Shown here piece after piece: positions 7,845 through 16,473 of a stretch of DNA of 64,000 nucleotides (positions within the stretch are counted from its first letter, which is position 1; each line of letters begins with the position of its first letter). The stretch is taken from the NCBI RefSeq assembly GCF_003205195.1, contig NZ_QJRY01000009.1:62001-126000 (forward strand), given 5' to 3'. Made by a program: the position numbers and the translations under genes. Under the pieces are notes generated by a model. The model did no database searches and had not been told where the DNA came from. It worked only from the letters and a program-made list of their open reading frames with translations. Source of the stretch: Peteryoungia wuzhouensis (GTDB lineage: Bacteria > Pseudomonadota > Alphaproteobacteria > Rhizobiales > Rhizobiaceae).

Positions 7845-10369
7845 CCGCCACCGCCAATCTGGCCGAGACTTTGCAACGCGAAGGGAAAGGCAAGACCGAT
7901 GGCGCCGGCAACCGTTGTGTAATCGTGCCAAAGTCTGCCGATCCGCAGATCCAGTGAGCGGTTTTCCGAGATGTAGCCGCGATGCCAGCGCCAGCAGCCG
8001 TAACCAGCGAGGATAGCTCCCACCGTTCCATGCAGGCTGACATAGATCGCCACGGCCAGCGCGCTGGCCGATGCCGCATGCGCCTGAGGTGCCGGAATTG
8101 ATAAGCCGATGGCTGCCGTGGCGAGCACGGCGATCAAGCATCCCAGGACGGTGATCCCGAGCCAGAGCGGCGTTTGTCCTCGTTTGCCGGTGGCAAACCG
8201 TGCGCCGACTGCGGAGAGGACGAGACCGAGGGCTGCTGCTGCGGAGAAGCCCGGGAATGTGAAATCGATATCTGGCGGTGGCCAGTTCGGGGCAGAGAGC
8301 CACAGGAAGAACCCGCCGAACAGCAATGACGTGTAGAGCGTTGCATTGGCCGTGAGGGTAAAGACCAACGCCCACCATGACGGTGGTTGATCGGCCAACT
8401 GATGATGGGGTGCTTGCTCGCCGTGACCGACCTCAAGAAGTGCGATGTCTTGCTTGAGGCCAGTCGAAGGTGTCCAGCGCAGAAAGAGGAACAGTGTGGT
8501 GATCGCCGCGATGGGCGTGAGCCAGTACAGTTTTGCCAGCAGGCTGGCAAAAAACAGGGCGGTTGCGACGGCTGTCCAGAAGGGTAGGTAGGTCGGACGC
8601 GGCAGCACGACGACGTGATCGATCCTGCCGGTCACCATGTCGACGGCGAGCGTCTCCATCCAGCCGTTGCGCATGAAGCCGAGATAACCCCGGCCGGCTG
8701 CCAGTTCAGCCCCCAATGTCTGCGGCTCAAGTCCGTCTGCCCTTCGGTCGATCCGGGGCAGGGAGCCGAAGGTGTAGGACGGCGGAGGGGTGGGCGTGGC
8801 CCATTCGAGCGTTCCCGCCTGCCACGGATCGCGACGAAAGGCGCGCCCGAAGCGGATCAGCAGGATGAGGTCCAGGGCGACGAGGGCAAATCCGATCGTC
8901 ATCACGAAGCTGCCGACGGAGGAGGCAAAATTCAACACCTCCCAGCCGGCCTCGGGCGGATATTCGTATATCCGGCGCGGCATGCCCCTGAGCCCTGTCA
9001 GGTGCATCGCGAAGAAGGTGATGTTGAAGCCAATGAAGACCAGCCAGAAGGCGGGTTTCGACAGATGCTGGATCGGCTGACGTCCGGTGATGTGCGGGAG
9101 CCAGTAATAGGCGGCGGCCATCATCGGAAAGACGAAGCCGCCCACCAGCACATAATGCAGGTGGGCCACCACGAAGTGGCTGTCATGCGCCTGCCAGTCG
9201 AAGGGGACCATGGCCAGCATGACCCCTGTCAGACCACCCAGCACGAAGACGAAGAAGAAGCCGAAGACATGCAGCATCGGTATCGAGAGCCGAGGTCGCC
9301 CATGGGCCATGGTGGCGAGCCAGGCGAAGATCTGGATGCCAGTCGGGATCGCGACCAGCGCGCTCGCCGCAGAGAAGAAGGATAGGGCCACATGCGGGAT
9401 GCCGACCGTGTACATGTGGTGCACCCAGAGGCCGAAGGAGAGGAAAGCCATTGCGACGATCGCGGCGACGATCAGGCCGTAGCCTTCCAAAACTCGGCGG
9501 GACAACACGGGGATGATCGTCGACAGCGCACCGGCCGCCGGCAGGAAGATGATGTAGACTTCCGGATGGCCGAAGAGCCAGAAGAGGTGCTGCCAGAGCA
9601 GCGGGTCGCCGCCGCGCGTCGGGTCAAAGAAGGGCAGGTCGAAAGCCCGTTCCACTTCGAGCAGGATAGAGCCCAGAATGAGCGGCGGAAACCCGATCAG
9701 CATCATGGCGGCAACGACCAGCATGTACCAGGCGAAGATTGGCATGCGCGAGAGCGACATGCCCGGTGCACGCAGTTTTAGGATGGTCACCATCAGTTCG
9801 ATCGCCGCCGACAGGGCAGAAATCTCGACGAAGGTGATGCCGAGCAACCAGACGTCGGCATTGATGCCGGGTGAATAGGGTTTCGACGACAGGGGCGTGT
9901 ACATGAACCAGCCCCCGTCGGGCGCGATGCCGAAGAGAAGGGCTGCGATCAGGAAGGAGCCGCCGAACAGGTAGCACCAGTATCCGTAGGCCGACATGCG
10001 TGGAAAGGCGAGATCACGGGCACCGAGCATCTTGGGGAGCAGGTAGATCGCCAGACCCTCGAAAAAGGGAATGGCGAAGAGAAACATCATGATCACGCCA
10101 TGCATGGTGAAGACCTGCGCATATTGCTCGGCATCGAGGAATGCACTGTTGCTGGAGGCGAGCTGGGTGCGGATCAACATGGCGAGCACGCCGCCGATGG
10201 CGAAGAAGACCAGTGCGGTGACCATGAACCTGATGCCGATGACATTGTGGTTCACGGCGGCGAAGCGCTTCAGGCCCTTGCCCGAGGCCCAGACGGCATC
10301 CAGCTGGTGATGCAGCCGGATCGGGGAGCCGGCGGCTTCGTGACCGGTTTCGTAGGGCGCTTCACTCAT
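7841..10369 (-). CDS. ctaD: Cytochrome c oxidase subunit I fused to subunit III
   Basis: An 842-aa haem-copper oxidase protein. Residues 40-520 form subunit I: haem a ligands H90 (FTMHGVIMMF) and H405, haem a3 ligand H403 (VVAHLHYVL), CuB ligands H268, H317 and H318, with E270 and the cross-linking Tyr272 in GHPEVYIIF. D119 in LGARDLAFPR fits the D-channel entrance. A linker (about 530-650) with two helices precedes a subunit III-like helical domain (about 665-842, TLYTSLLFGGFFLWLSAPNW). It reduces O2 in the inner membrane and pumps protons. Start and stop overlap its neighbours by ATGA on both sides, so it is translated with ctaC. Confidence 0.94.
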   Translation of the reverse strand: MSEAPYETGHEAAGSPIRLHHQLDAVWASGKGLKRFAAVNHNVIGIRFMVTALVFFAIGGVLAMLIRTQLASSNSAFLDAEQYAQVFTMHGVIMMFLFAIPFFEGLAIYLLPKMLGARDLAFPRMSAYGYWCYLFGGSFLIAALLFGIAPDGGWFMYTPLSSKPYSPGINADVWLLGITFVEISALSAAIELMVTILKLRAPGMSLSRMPIFAWYMLVVAAMMLIGFPPLILGSILLEVERAFDLPFFDPTRGGDPLLWQHLFWLFGHPEVYIIFLPAAGALSTIIPVLSRRVLEGYGLIVAAIVAMAFLSFGLWVHHMYTVGIPHVALSFFSAASALVAIPTGIQIFAWLATMAHGRPRLSIPMLHVFGFFFVFVLGGLTGVMLAMVPFDWQAHDSHFVVAHLHYVLVGGFVFPMMAAAYYWLPHITGRQPIQHLSKPAFWLVFIGFNITFFAMHLTGLRGMPRRIYEYPPEAGWEVLNFASSVGSFVMTIGFALVALDLILLIRFGRAFRRDPWQAGTLEWATPTPPPSYTFGSLPRIDRRADGLEPQTLGAELAAGRGYLGFMRNGWMETLAVDMVTGRIDHVVVLPRPTYLPFWTAVATALFFASLLAKLYWLTPIAAITTLFLFLRWTPSTGLKQDIALLEVGHGEQAPHHQLADQPPSWWALVFTLTANATLYTSLLFGGFFLWLSAPNWPPPDIDFTFPGFSAAAALGLVLSAVGARFATGKRGQTPLWLGITVLGCLIAVLATAAIGLSIPAPQAHAASASALAVAIYVSLHGTVGAILAGYGCWRWHRGYISENRSLDLRIGRLWHDYTTVAGAIGLAFPFALQSLGQIGGGG

Positions 10370-11073
10370 CTGTCTGCCTTTGCCGTGGTCAATTCCGTCA
10401 GGCGTTGCCGGTAGATTTCCGGTGCATGCGCCTCAACCGTGAAGCGCATGGCGGAATGGCCGGTACCGCAGTATTCGGCGCAGATTCCGCCGTAGCGTCC
10501 GGGGGCATCCGCCTTGATGCGCAGGCGTGTCGTGTGGCCCGGAATGGCGTCGATCTTTCCTGCCAGGCGCGGGATCCAGAAACTGTGGATCACATCGGTG
10601 CTGGTGACGCTCACCTCCACCACGCCGCCCGCCGGAATGTGCAGGACCCCCGTGGCATCGTTGGACAGATCCATATCGGGATATGCGAATTCCCATTTCC
10701 ACATGCGCGCCTGCGCTTCGACGCGGGCTATCACCGGCTCGTTCTGCCAGGCTCCAAGAAGATATTCGCCCTTGGCGAGCCCGTAGACGATGAGTGTAAG
10801 CAAGACAGGAACCGGCAGGATGAGCCCTCCAAAGATCATCCAGCGACGTGCGGACAGAGCGCTGCCGAAGCCAGGGCGATAGAGGACCAGCAGAAAGAGC
10901 GAGATCACGAGAGCGAAGATGAGACCGGCGCCGATCAGCATCACCCACCAGAGATTGGCGATCGCGCCCGCATAAGGACCGGCTGGGTCGAGCGCCGATA
11001 GATCCCCGGAACAGCTCCCGAGGATCACGGGCGCCGCGAGAGCGATCATGACGCGTGGGAACCATAAACGCAT
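10366..11073 (-). CDS. ctaC: Cytochrome c oxidase subunit II (CuA), lipoprotein-like N-terminus
   Basis: A 235-aa protein. The N-terminus has a hydrophobic segment ending LGSC, a plausible lipobox with Cys22, followed by two transmembrane helices and a cupredoxin domain. The CuA site is complete: HSFWIPRL, then CAEYCGTGHSAM supplying the Cys pair, His and Met. There is no fused cytochrome c domain at the C-terminus, unlike caa3 enzymes. Start ATG 11073 has no strong ribosome-binding site, and only 33 bp separate it from the divergent gene at 11107, so promoters must lie inside coding sequence. Confidence 0.93.
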   Translation of the reverse strand: MRLWFPRVMIALAAPVILGSCSGDLSALDPAGPYAGAIANLWWVMLIGAGLIFALVISLFLLVLYRPGFGSALSARRWMIFGGLILPVPVLLTLIVYGLAKGEYLLGAWQNEPVIARVEAQARMWKWEFAYPDMDLSNDATGVLHIPAGGVVEVSVTSTDVIHSFWIPRLAGKIDAIPGHTTRLRIKADAPGRYGGICAEYCGTGHSAMRFTVEAHAPEIYRQRLTELTTAKADR

Positions 11074-11106
11074 GGAAGGCTTTTCCGTCTCAGACGGAGA
11101 GGTTCC

Positions 11107-11613
11107 ATGGCCAATCAAGAGACGACCGACAGCAACAACCCTGTGATCGAGAAGCTGGAGGAGAAGGATACGGCTTCGGCGATCGCCGTGGCCGGTCATC
11201 CGCTGCATGCGATGAGCGTGCATTTCCCGATTGCGCTCGTCTTTGGAACCCTGGCGGTCGATGTTTTCTACTGGTGGACCGCTGACCCCTTCTGGCTGCG
11301 CGTCGGGCTCTGGACATCGGGCACGGCTTTTGTGGCGGGCATCGCGGCTGGTATCGTCGGCACTGCGGAACTGGTGCTCGTCCCCGGCATTCGGGCGCGC
11401 GTCGCCAGCTGGGCGCATGCGATTGCCGCCGTCACGTTGATTTCGGTTGCCGGCGCCAACTGGGGCCTTCGCCTGATGGAGCCATCCGCCGTTCTGCCGC
11501 ATGGCCTCCTCCTGTCGGTTCTGGCGGGCATCCTGACAGGCGTCGCCGGCTGGCATGGGGGCAAGCTGATTTTCGATCACGGCATTGGCCTCATGGTGTC
11601 GCCCAAGGATTGA
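11107..11613 (+). CDS. DUF2231 family membrane protein
   Basis: A 168-aa protein with a hydrophilic N-terminus of about 25 residues and four predicted helices. The signature GHPLHAMSVHFPIALVFGTL, with paired His residues at a membrane boundary, is typical of DUF2231. The His residues could bind haem or metal, which is not shown. GGAGAGG stands 4 nt before the ATG. It is divergent from ctaC and its last 23 bp overlap the convergent CopD-like gene, placing it inside the oxidase cluster although on the opposite strand. Confidence 0.82.
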   Translation: MANQETTDSNNPVIEKLEEKDTASAIAVAGHPLHAMSVHFPIALVFGTLAVDVFYWWTADPFWLRVGLWTSGTAFVAGIAAGIVGTAELVLVPGIRARVASWAHAIAAVTLISVAGANWGLRLMEPSAVLPHGLLLSVLAGILTGVAGWHGGKLIFDHGIGLMVSPKD

Positions 11614-12091
11614 ACGGGTCGAGGAGGCGTTTCAATCCGCCCGGTTCGCCCATGACCCGAGGTAGCGAGAAGACGGGCGCTTCTTTTGCAAGCACAAGGA
11701 CGAGGATGGCTGCGACTATGGCGCAACAGCTGACTGTCGCCAGCATGAAGCGCCAGGGGGGATAGACTTCACCCTCCTTGAACAGGCGAATGATCACCAG
11801 CCCGGAAAAGACATGAAACATGGCGAGGAGAGCGACGAAGCCGAGCTTCCAGGAAAACCACGGTGAGAAGACGTCTCTTGCAAAGCTCAAGGCAATGCCG
11901 CTCGAGACGGCGATGAATGCGGCAGGCGAGATCATCGCGACATAGGCGAAACGCACCATGCGCTGCATTCGATAGAGTGAATCATTGCTCCTGACATGGG
12001 CACGTTGGACATAGAGGCTCGGCAGGCTGATCAGGCCGGCGGTCCAGATGGCAATGGCGGCGATGTGCACGAACTTCAGGATGGCTATCAT
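11591..12091 (-). CDS. CopD/HemJ-like four-helix membrane protein
   Basis: A 166-aa inner-membrane protein beginning MIAILKFVHIAAIAIWTAGL, with the His-containing first helix and short length seen in CopD-like and HemJ-like proteins. Four hydrophobic segments are visible. The start overlaps the ctaG stop (ATGA at 12088-12091), so the two are co-translated. It may handle haem or copper for the oxidase, by context only. Its 3' end overlaps the end of the convergent DUF2231 gene. Confidence 0.75.
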   Translation of the reverse strand: MIAILKFVHIAAIAIWTAGLISLPSLYVQRAHVRSNDSLYRMQRMVRFAYVAMISPAAFIAVSSGIALSFARDVFSPWFSWKLGFVALLAMFHVFSGLVIIRLFKEGEVYPPWRFMLATVSCCAIVAAILVLVLAKEAPVFSLPRVMGEPGGLKRLLDPFNPWATP

Positions 12092-12834
12092 TGATGGACA
12101 GCCTGCCTTTCCGCATCCCGCGCTGAAAACAGTCGGGACAGCACGATGAGCGCCACCATCAAATAGGGCAGAGCCGCCGGAACCCACATCAGAATTCCTG
12201 AAAGCTGTTGGTCGGCTAGAGGCAGAAGACCATAGGGCTGGGTGGTTTCGAGATGCGCTGCGAAGAGCGGTTCCCTCGCAAAGGTGAGCAGCGCGCCAAG
12301 CATGCTCATTTGCAAGGTGGTGCCGAGAAGCAGTGCAAGTGCCGCGCCGACCGTGCGGCGCGGTGCAAGGATATCCCGCCAGAGCCAGGCCGCAGAGCCG
12401 AACAGCGTCAGCTCCATCAACCAGTAGGCGGCCGGCGAGCCCAATGCGAAGAGATAGGGGCCCGGCGCGTGCCACAGCCACATCATTGCTGTGTGCACGA
12501 GGAAGGACAGTTGGGCTGGCAACACGATCGATGCCCGCCTTTGTGATGGGATCGCGACGATCACCAGCGGCGCGATCACCGCCACCAGCAGGATGTGGTG
12601 CAGAACGCGCGCCGAAAACAGCGCCGATGCGAGGGCGCAAAGTGGAGACACGAACGCTACGAGAGCGACGGGGAAAGCGGAGATTGCGGCGGCTCGCTGT
12701 CGCGGCGTCTGACCCATCGTCAGCAGGACGAAGACGCCGGCCACAAGGCCGCTCAGCAGAGCCGGGTCGAAATTCCATTGGCTCCAGAAGGTCTCCGGGA
12801 CCGGGGCTGCGCCGCAATAGATATCGAGATCCAT
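12088..12834 (-). CDS. ctaG: Cytochrome c oxidase assembly protein, caa3_CtaG family
   Basis: A 248-aa membrane protein with seven predicted helices. Family features include SARVLHHILLVAVIAPLVIV, HTAMMWLWHAPGPYLFAL and the late PLADQQLSGILMWVPAALPY segment. This is the Bacillus-type CtaG (caa3 oxidase assembly), not the periplasmic Cox11-type copper chaperone that most alphaproteobacteria also use. It precedes the CopD-like gene with overlapping codons. Its association with a fused I+III oxidase points to a distinct terminal oxidase in addition to a main aa3 enzyme elsewhere. Confidence 0.88.
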   Translation of the reverse strand: MDLDIYCGAAPVPETFWSQWNFDPALLSGLVAGVFVLLTMGQTPRQRAAAISAFPVALVAFVSPLCALASALFSARVLHHILLVAVIAPLVIVAIPSQRRASIVLPAQLSFLVHTAMMWLWHAPGPYLFALGSPAAYWLMELTLFGSAAWLWRDILAPRRTVGAALALLLGTTLQMSMLGALLTFAREPLFAAHLETTQPYGLLPLADQQLSGILMWVPAALPYLMVALIVLSRLFSARDAERQAVHQ

Positions 12835-13095
12835 GCTTCAGCCCTGTTTTCCTGTGGCGTCGCCCGGCATTCCCGTCCCCCTGTTTGCGGTCTCGGGGCG
12901 CAACAGATCGAGGCGGGATTTTGTTCCATGCAACGAGTGCCGGGCTTCTTCACGTTTGCCTGGTGGCATGTGAAGAGCTCCTCGGCGTCAGCGGACGGCC
13001 ATTGTGCTGTTTCGTTGATGGCAGCCCGTACACGGGCGTCATTCAACCGGGCCGCTGAGCGGATAGGCGCGCCTGGATGGCGATCCGCACGGGGG
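12835..13095. other. Intergenic region upstream of ctaG
   Basis: This 261-bp region is upstream of the minus-strand ctaG gene and downstream of the Pmp3 gene. On the minus strand GGAAC (12927-12923) followed 18 nt later by GTTG (12904-12901) is a weak match to an EcfG-type promoter. No other structure or gene is convincing. Confidence 0.3.
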
Positions 13096-13254
13096 CTACT
13101 TGCGGATGATGACCCAGATGGCGTGGATGATGCCCGGGACATAGCCGAACAGCGTCAGCAGGATATTGAGCCAGAAATGCAGGCCGATGCCGACCTGGAG
13201 GAAGACGCCGAGCGGCGGCAGGAGGATGGCAAGCAGGATGCGAAGAACGTCCAT
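13096..13254 (-). CDS. YqaE/Pmp3 family membrane protein
   Basis: A 52-aa protein of two transmembrane helices. The family signature is clear: LLAILLPPLGVFLQVGIG, then WLNILLTLFGYVPGIIHAIW. ATG 13254 follows AGGGA by 5 nt; upstream in-frame codons extend the protein beyond family size. Pmp3 proteins are small stress-induced membrane proteins linked to salt tolerance in yeast and plants. A minus-strand CGAAC-N16-CGTT (13312-13288) one base away from the EcfG consensus is a possible stress promoter. Confidence 0.93.
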   Translation of the reverse strand: MDVLRILLAILLPPLGVFLQVGIGLHFWLNILLTLFGYVPGIIHAIWVIIRK

Positions 13255-13345
13255 CGTGGTCCCTATAACGGTTTTTATCTCCAGATAAACGCGCTTCGAT
13301 GACAATCGTTCGCGGGCTTGATCGAAAAGCCCCCCGGTTGAACGC

Positions 13346-13375
13346 GAAACGCCCGGGTTCGGCCCCAGGCGTTTC
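13346..13375. terminator. Hairpin between BI-1 and Pmp3 genes
   Basis: Arms GAAACGCC (13346-13353) and GGCGTTTC (13368-13375) are perfectly complementary, with further GGG/CCC pairing in the 14-nt loop. It lies just downstream of the minus-strand BI-1 gene. It lacks a good U-tract on that strand, so its efficiency is uncertain. Confidence 0.55.
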
Positions 13376-13404
13376 TCTTTCAGCAGTCTCCCGACGCGTT
13401 TATC

Positions 13405-14124
13405 TTATTCTTCGCGCTGACCGGTCAGGCTCAGCAGCAGCTGGAACAGATTGACGAAGTTCAGGTAGAGCGAGAGGGCGCCGAAGACGGCGAGCTTCTG
13501 CTGGCTTTCCTGATCCATGTTCTCGGCATACTGCTCCTTGATGTTCTGCGTGTCCCAGGCGGTCAGTCCGACGAAGACGAAGACACCGATGACAGAGATG
13601 GCGAACTGCAGGGCGCTGGAGCCCATGAAGATGTTGACGACTGAGGCGATCACGACGCCGATCAGGCCCATCATCAGGAACGAGCCGAACTTCGACAGGT
13701 CACGCTTCGTCGTGTAGCCATAGAGGCTCATCGCACCGAACATGGTGGCCGTGATGAAGAAGGTGCGCGCGATCGAGGTTCCGGTGAAGACCAGGAACAC
13801 GGATGCGAGCGACAGGCCCATCACGGCGCAGAAGGCCCAGAAGGCGATCTGTGCAGTTGACGCCGACATCGTCTGAATGCGGAACGAGAAGAAGAAGACG
13901 AAGGCGAGCGGCGCCAGCATCACCACCCACTTGAGCGGAGTCTGGAAGATCGGCACGTAGAGCGCCGGCGTCTGGCTGACCACGAAGGCGACGATGCCGG
14001 TGATCACAAGGCCGAGGCCCATGTAGTTGTAGACGCGCAGCATGTGCTGGCGCAGGCCTTCGTCGAAAAGGGCTGCGGACTGGGCCTGAGACCCATAGCC
14101 GAAGCGGTTCTGGATGGGATCCAT
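13405..14124 (-). CDS. Bax inhibitor-1 / YccA-YetJ family membrane protein
   Basis: A 239-aa protein with seven predicted helices and the BI-1 family feature LTAWDTQNIKEQYAE near the C-terminus, whose acidic residue belongs to the di-aspartyl pH sensor in the family. ATG 14124 follows GGAGGA at good distance. Bacterial members act as pH-sensitive Ca2+ leak channels or membrane protein-stability factors. It is monocistronic, directly downstream of the anti-sigma gene. Confidence 0.93.
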   Translation of the reverse strand: MDPIQNRFGYGSQAQSAALFDEGLRQHMLRVYNYMGLGLVITGIVAFVVSQTPALYVPIFQTPLKWVVMLAPLAFVFFFSFRIQTMSASTAQIAFWAFCAVMGLSLASVFLVFTGTSIARTFFITATMFGAMSLYGYTTKRDLSKFGSFLMMGLIGVVIASVVNIFMGSSALQFAISVIGVFVFVGLTAWDTQNIKEQYAENMDQESQQKLAVFGALSLYLNFVNLFQLLLSLTGQREE

Positions 14125-14146
14125 GGATGTTTCCTCCTTGTTTGGA

Positions 14147-14920
14147 TCAGTAAAGGGTACGGGCAAGCTGGCGCGCCTGTTCGGCCAGCCTGTCCGGATT
14201 GGTGGTTTCTGAAATCAGCGCATAGGCGACGTCGCCGATCTGCCAGTAGGCGGCCTGTGTGTCGCCGTCCTGCTTCACCAGGACCTGTTGCACCGAAAAG
14301 CTCCCGGGGCGCACGGCAAAGAGCGATAGCCGCTTGCCGACCTCAGGCTCGACTTCGAGTTCGACGCTCGGGCCATAGGCCGAGGGGAAGATCTGGGCAT
14401 CGCGGATGGCCCAGGCCTGCGGCATCTCGGGCAACACGATCGCGGTCGCCGAGCGGATCTCGGCAGCGTTGAAGATGCGGGTCTCGACCTGAGACTTCAT
14501 CTGTCCTCGCAGTTCGGCCGTCTGGTGGGCGCGGATGGCTTCCTCGACGAATTGCGGCGGCGGTACGGAGGCGACGACTTCACCGACGCCGCCCGGCGCG
14601 ATCCAGCCATGGGCCGCCCAGCCGGCGCCGACCAGCACGAGAATGGCTGCGGCGCGGCGGACGAATTCGAGGGTCCGCCGACCGTTCAGCGCATTTTCCA
14701 GCCGCCGCGCGACCTCGCGGGTCTCCTGGCGGGCGGCAACCGGCAGACCGGCCAGTGCCAGGCGAAGCTCGTCGCGCACGCGCAGATCGGCCATCACCTT
14801 TGCAGCGGTGACGGGGTTTTCCGACAGATAGGCCTCGACCTCGATCCGATGGGCCACATCGAGCTGGTCGTCGACATAGGCGTGCAGGTCCGCTTCGAGC
14901 ACGGGATCATTGCTGGTCAT
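14147..14920 (-). CDS. Anti-sigma factor, transmembrane
   Basis: A 257-aa protein. The first 80 residues (LEADLHAYVDDQLDVAHRI, ENPVTAAKVMADLRVRDELR) are like cytoplasmic anti-sigma domains but lack the His-Cys-Cys zinc motif. One transmembrane helix follows (AAAILVLVGAGWAAHGWIA, about residues 97-115) and the rest is periplasmic. ATG 14920 has GGAGGA 7 nt upstream and overlaps the end of the sigma gene by 14 bp, the usual arrangement of an ECF sigma and its membrane anti-sigma. It should hold the sigma factor at the membrane until an envelope signal releases it. Confidence 0.88.
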   Translation of the reverse strand: MTSNDPVLEADLHAYVDDQLDVAHRIEVEAYLSENPVTAAKVMADLRVRDELRLALAGLPVAARQETREVARRLENALNGRRTLEFVRRAAAILVLVGAGWAAHGWIAPGGVGEVVASVPPPQFVEEAIRAHQTAELRGQMKSQVETRIFNAAEIRSATAIVLPEMPQAWAIRDAQIFPSAYGPSVELEVEPEVGKRLSLFAVRPGSFSVQQVLVKQDGDTQAAYWQIGDVAYALISETTNPDRLAEQARQLARTLY

Positions 14921-15452
14921 CGGAAGATCCTCCAACGATTCGGAGATGGGGCGCCGAGCCTTCCACATCGCCGTGCTCCATGGCACGCAAACGCGCACGG
15001 GCTCGGGATATGCGTGACATCAGCGTGCCCACGGGGATGTTGAGCACATCGGCAGCTTCCTGGTACGAGAGCTCTTCGATGGCGACGAGATGAAGTGCCT
15101 CGCGCTGGTCTTCCGGCAGGGCCAGAAAGACACCGCGCACCTGGGCCAGGCGTACGGAATGTTCCTGGCCCGCCGGTGCGATAAGGTCTGCAAGTTCGGC
15201 TGCAGCTGCGTGCCGACGCTCGGTCGCACGGTTGCTGCGGAGCTGGTCGATATGGGTGTTGTGCAGGATCGACATCAGCCAGGTGAGCAGGCTGCCGCTG
15301 CTGCGAAAGGTCGACTTGCGTTCCAGCGCCCGTACGAGGGCATCGTGGACGAGGTCTTCTGCCTCATCCGGATTGCGGACGAGCGAACGGGCGTAGCGCC
15401 TGAGGGCGGCGATCTGGCCAATCACGTTGAACGGGTTCGCTTTCGTCGTCAT
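14907..15452 (-). CDS. ECF-family RNA polymerase sigma factor
   Basis: A 181-aa sigma-70 protein with region 2 (LRRYARSLVRNPDEAEDLVH, about residues 16-80) and region 4 (LPEDQREALHLVAIEELSYQ, then EAADVLNIPVGTLMSRISRAR), separated by a short linker. No sigma 1.1 or region 3 is present. The ATG at 15452 has no Shine-Dalgarno sequence, and a candidate promoter ends 6 bp upstream of it, so the message may be leaderless. The partner anti-sigma gene overlaps its 3' end. It is not EcfG itself as far as I can judge. Confidence 0.93.
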   Translation of the reverse strand: MTTKANPFNVIGQIAALRRYARSLVRNPDEAEDLVHDALVRALERKSTFRSSGSLLTWLMSILHNTHIDQLRSNRATERRHAAAAELADLIAPAGQEHSVRLAQVRGVFLALPEDQREALHLVAIEELSYQEAADVLNIPVGTLMSRISRARARLRAMEHGDVEGSAPHLRIVGGSSDDQQ

Positions 15453-15458
15453 GACCCA

Positions 15459-15486
15459 TATACGGAGCCGTTCGCAGACTTATTCC
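15459..15486 (-). promoter_or_regulatory. Candidate ECF-type promoter of the sigma factor gene
   Basis: On the minus strand GGAATA (15486-15481) and CGTATA (15464-15459) are 16 nt apart, an ECF-like -35/-10 layout that could be autoregulated. The expected start point coincides with or touches the ATG at 15452. Confidence 0.45.
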
Positions 15487-15504
15487 ATCGGTCGCGAAAT
15501 TTTT

Positions 15505-16158
15505 TTAAGGCCCGATCACCCAGCCAAGCCCTTGCATGGCGGCAAAGACAAGACCGGCCGAGGCGATGAGGGCAACCGCACCGAGGGCGAGCCCCAGCAT
15601 GGTGACGAGGCCGTCGCGCTCCATCAGGCCAAGTGCGATCATCACCAGAGCGCCGACCGGCAGGAAATTACCGAATGGGATCGGTAGCGCCACCGCAATA
15701 GCGAGCAGCAGAACCGGTAGTCCCAGCGCGGCCTGGGCACGCGGGCCGGCGAGGTGACGCATGCGATTGCGCCTGAGCAAGGTCTCGACACGACTGACCA
15801 GCGGGGCAGTGTAGCGAACGATCAGAGCGATCGTGCTTGCTGATATTTGCCGCCGACCGAGAAATGCCGGAAGTTGAATGCGCCTGTAACCGGCGAGGAT
15901 CTGCAGGGATACGATGGCGAGACAACTGCCGAAGACCAAGCCAAACGGGCCTGGAATTGGCGTCAGCGCTGGGAGGGACAGGATGAGAATCGCAAACGCG
16001 ATGCTCGCGCGGCCCATGGTCGCCAACAGTTCGTCGAAACTGACTGAGCCCGCTTCCGTTGCATGCTGTGTCAGCCGCAGCAGGCGCTGCGATGCGGTAC
16101 CGGGTTCTGGAGACAGGCTGTCATCCATTGTCGCATCAGCCTCGTGGGGTGGGTCCAT
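15505..16158 (-). CDS. exoD: ExoD family membrane protein
   Basis: A 217-aa protein with a hydrophilic N-terminus and five or so hydrophobic segments. ExoD hallmarks are visible: GSVSFDELLATMGRASIAFA, LILSLPALTPIPGPFGLVFG and LPIPFGNFLPVGALVMIALG. ExoD of Sinorhizobium affects exopolysaccharide production and alkali tolerance; its biochemical role is unknown. ATG 16158 gives the longer protein; ATG 16128 (MDDSLSPEPG) is a plausible alternative. It is transcribed separately from the sigma operon. Confidence 0.85.
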   Translation of the reverse strand: MDPPHEADATMDDSLSPEPGTASQRLLRLTQHATEAGSVSFDELLATMGRASIAFAILILSLPALTPIPGPFGLVFGSCLAIVSLQILAGYRRIQLPAFLGRRQISASTIALIVRYTAPLVSRVETLLRRNRMRHLAGPRAQAALGLPVLLLAIAVALPIPFGNFLPVGALVMIALGLMERDGLVTMLGLALGAVALIASAGLVFAAMQGLGWVIGP

Positions 16159-16283
16159 TATGCCAGTCACATGTAGGCGAGGCCCGCGGCGAGACAAGTG
16201 AGCAGATACGCTTGATCGAGGTCGGATCACATGGGAGGCGGCTCGAAAGCACTGGACGGTTTCAGCCTTTCAGGGCCGTGCCG

Positions 16284-16439
16284 TCAGTCGATCCGCCGCT
16301 TCGGATCCAGGTCGACACCCTGTTCTGTTGGTTCGGCCGCGTCGACCCTTTCGCCGTCTTGACGCTGCAGGTCGCGGTCGTCCGTCTTGGCGGTACCCTC
16401 TTTTGAACCCGGCTGCTGGCGGCGTTTTTCGTTGATCAT
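16284..16439 (-). CDS. Small hydrophilic protein, 51 aa
   Basis: Starts MINEKRRQQPGSKEGTAK at ATG 16439, which has GAGGG 8 nt upstream. The product is highly charged, lacks hydrophobic segments and is probably disordered. No family is recognised. An EcfG-like promoter (16474-16499, minus strand) stands just upstream, suggesting a stress-response protein. It is divergent from the small gene at 16569. Confidence 0.65.
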   Translation of the reverse strand: MINEKRRQQPGSKEGTAKTDDRDLQRQDGERVDAAEPTEQGVDLDPKRRID

Positions 16440-16473
16440 GATCTTTACCCTCGAGTGGATGATGCTCAAAATC

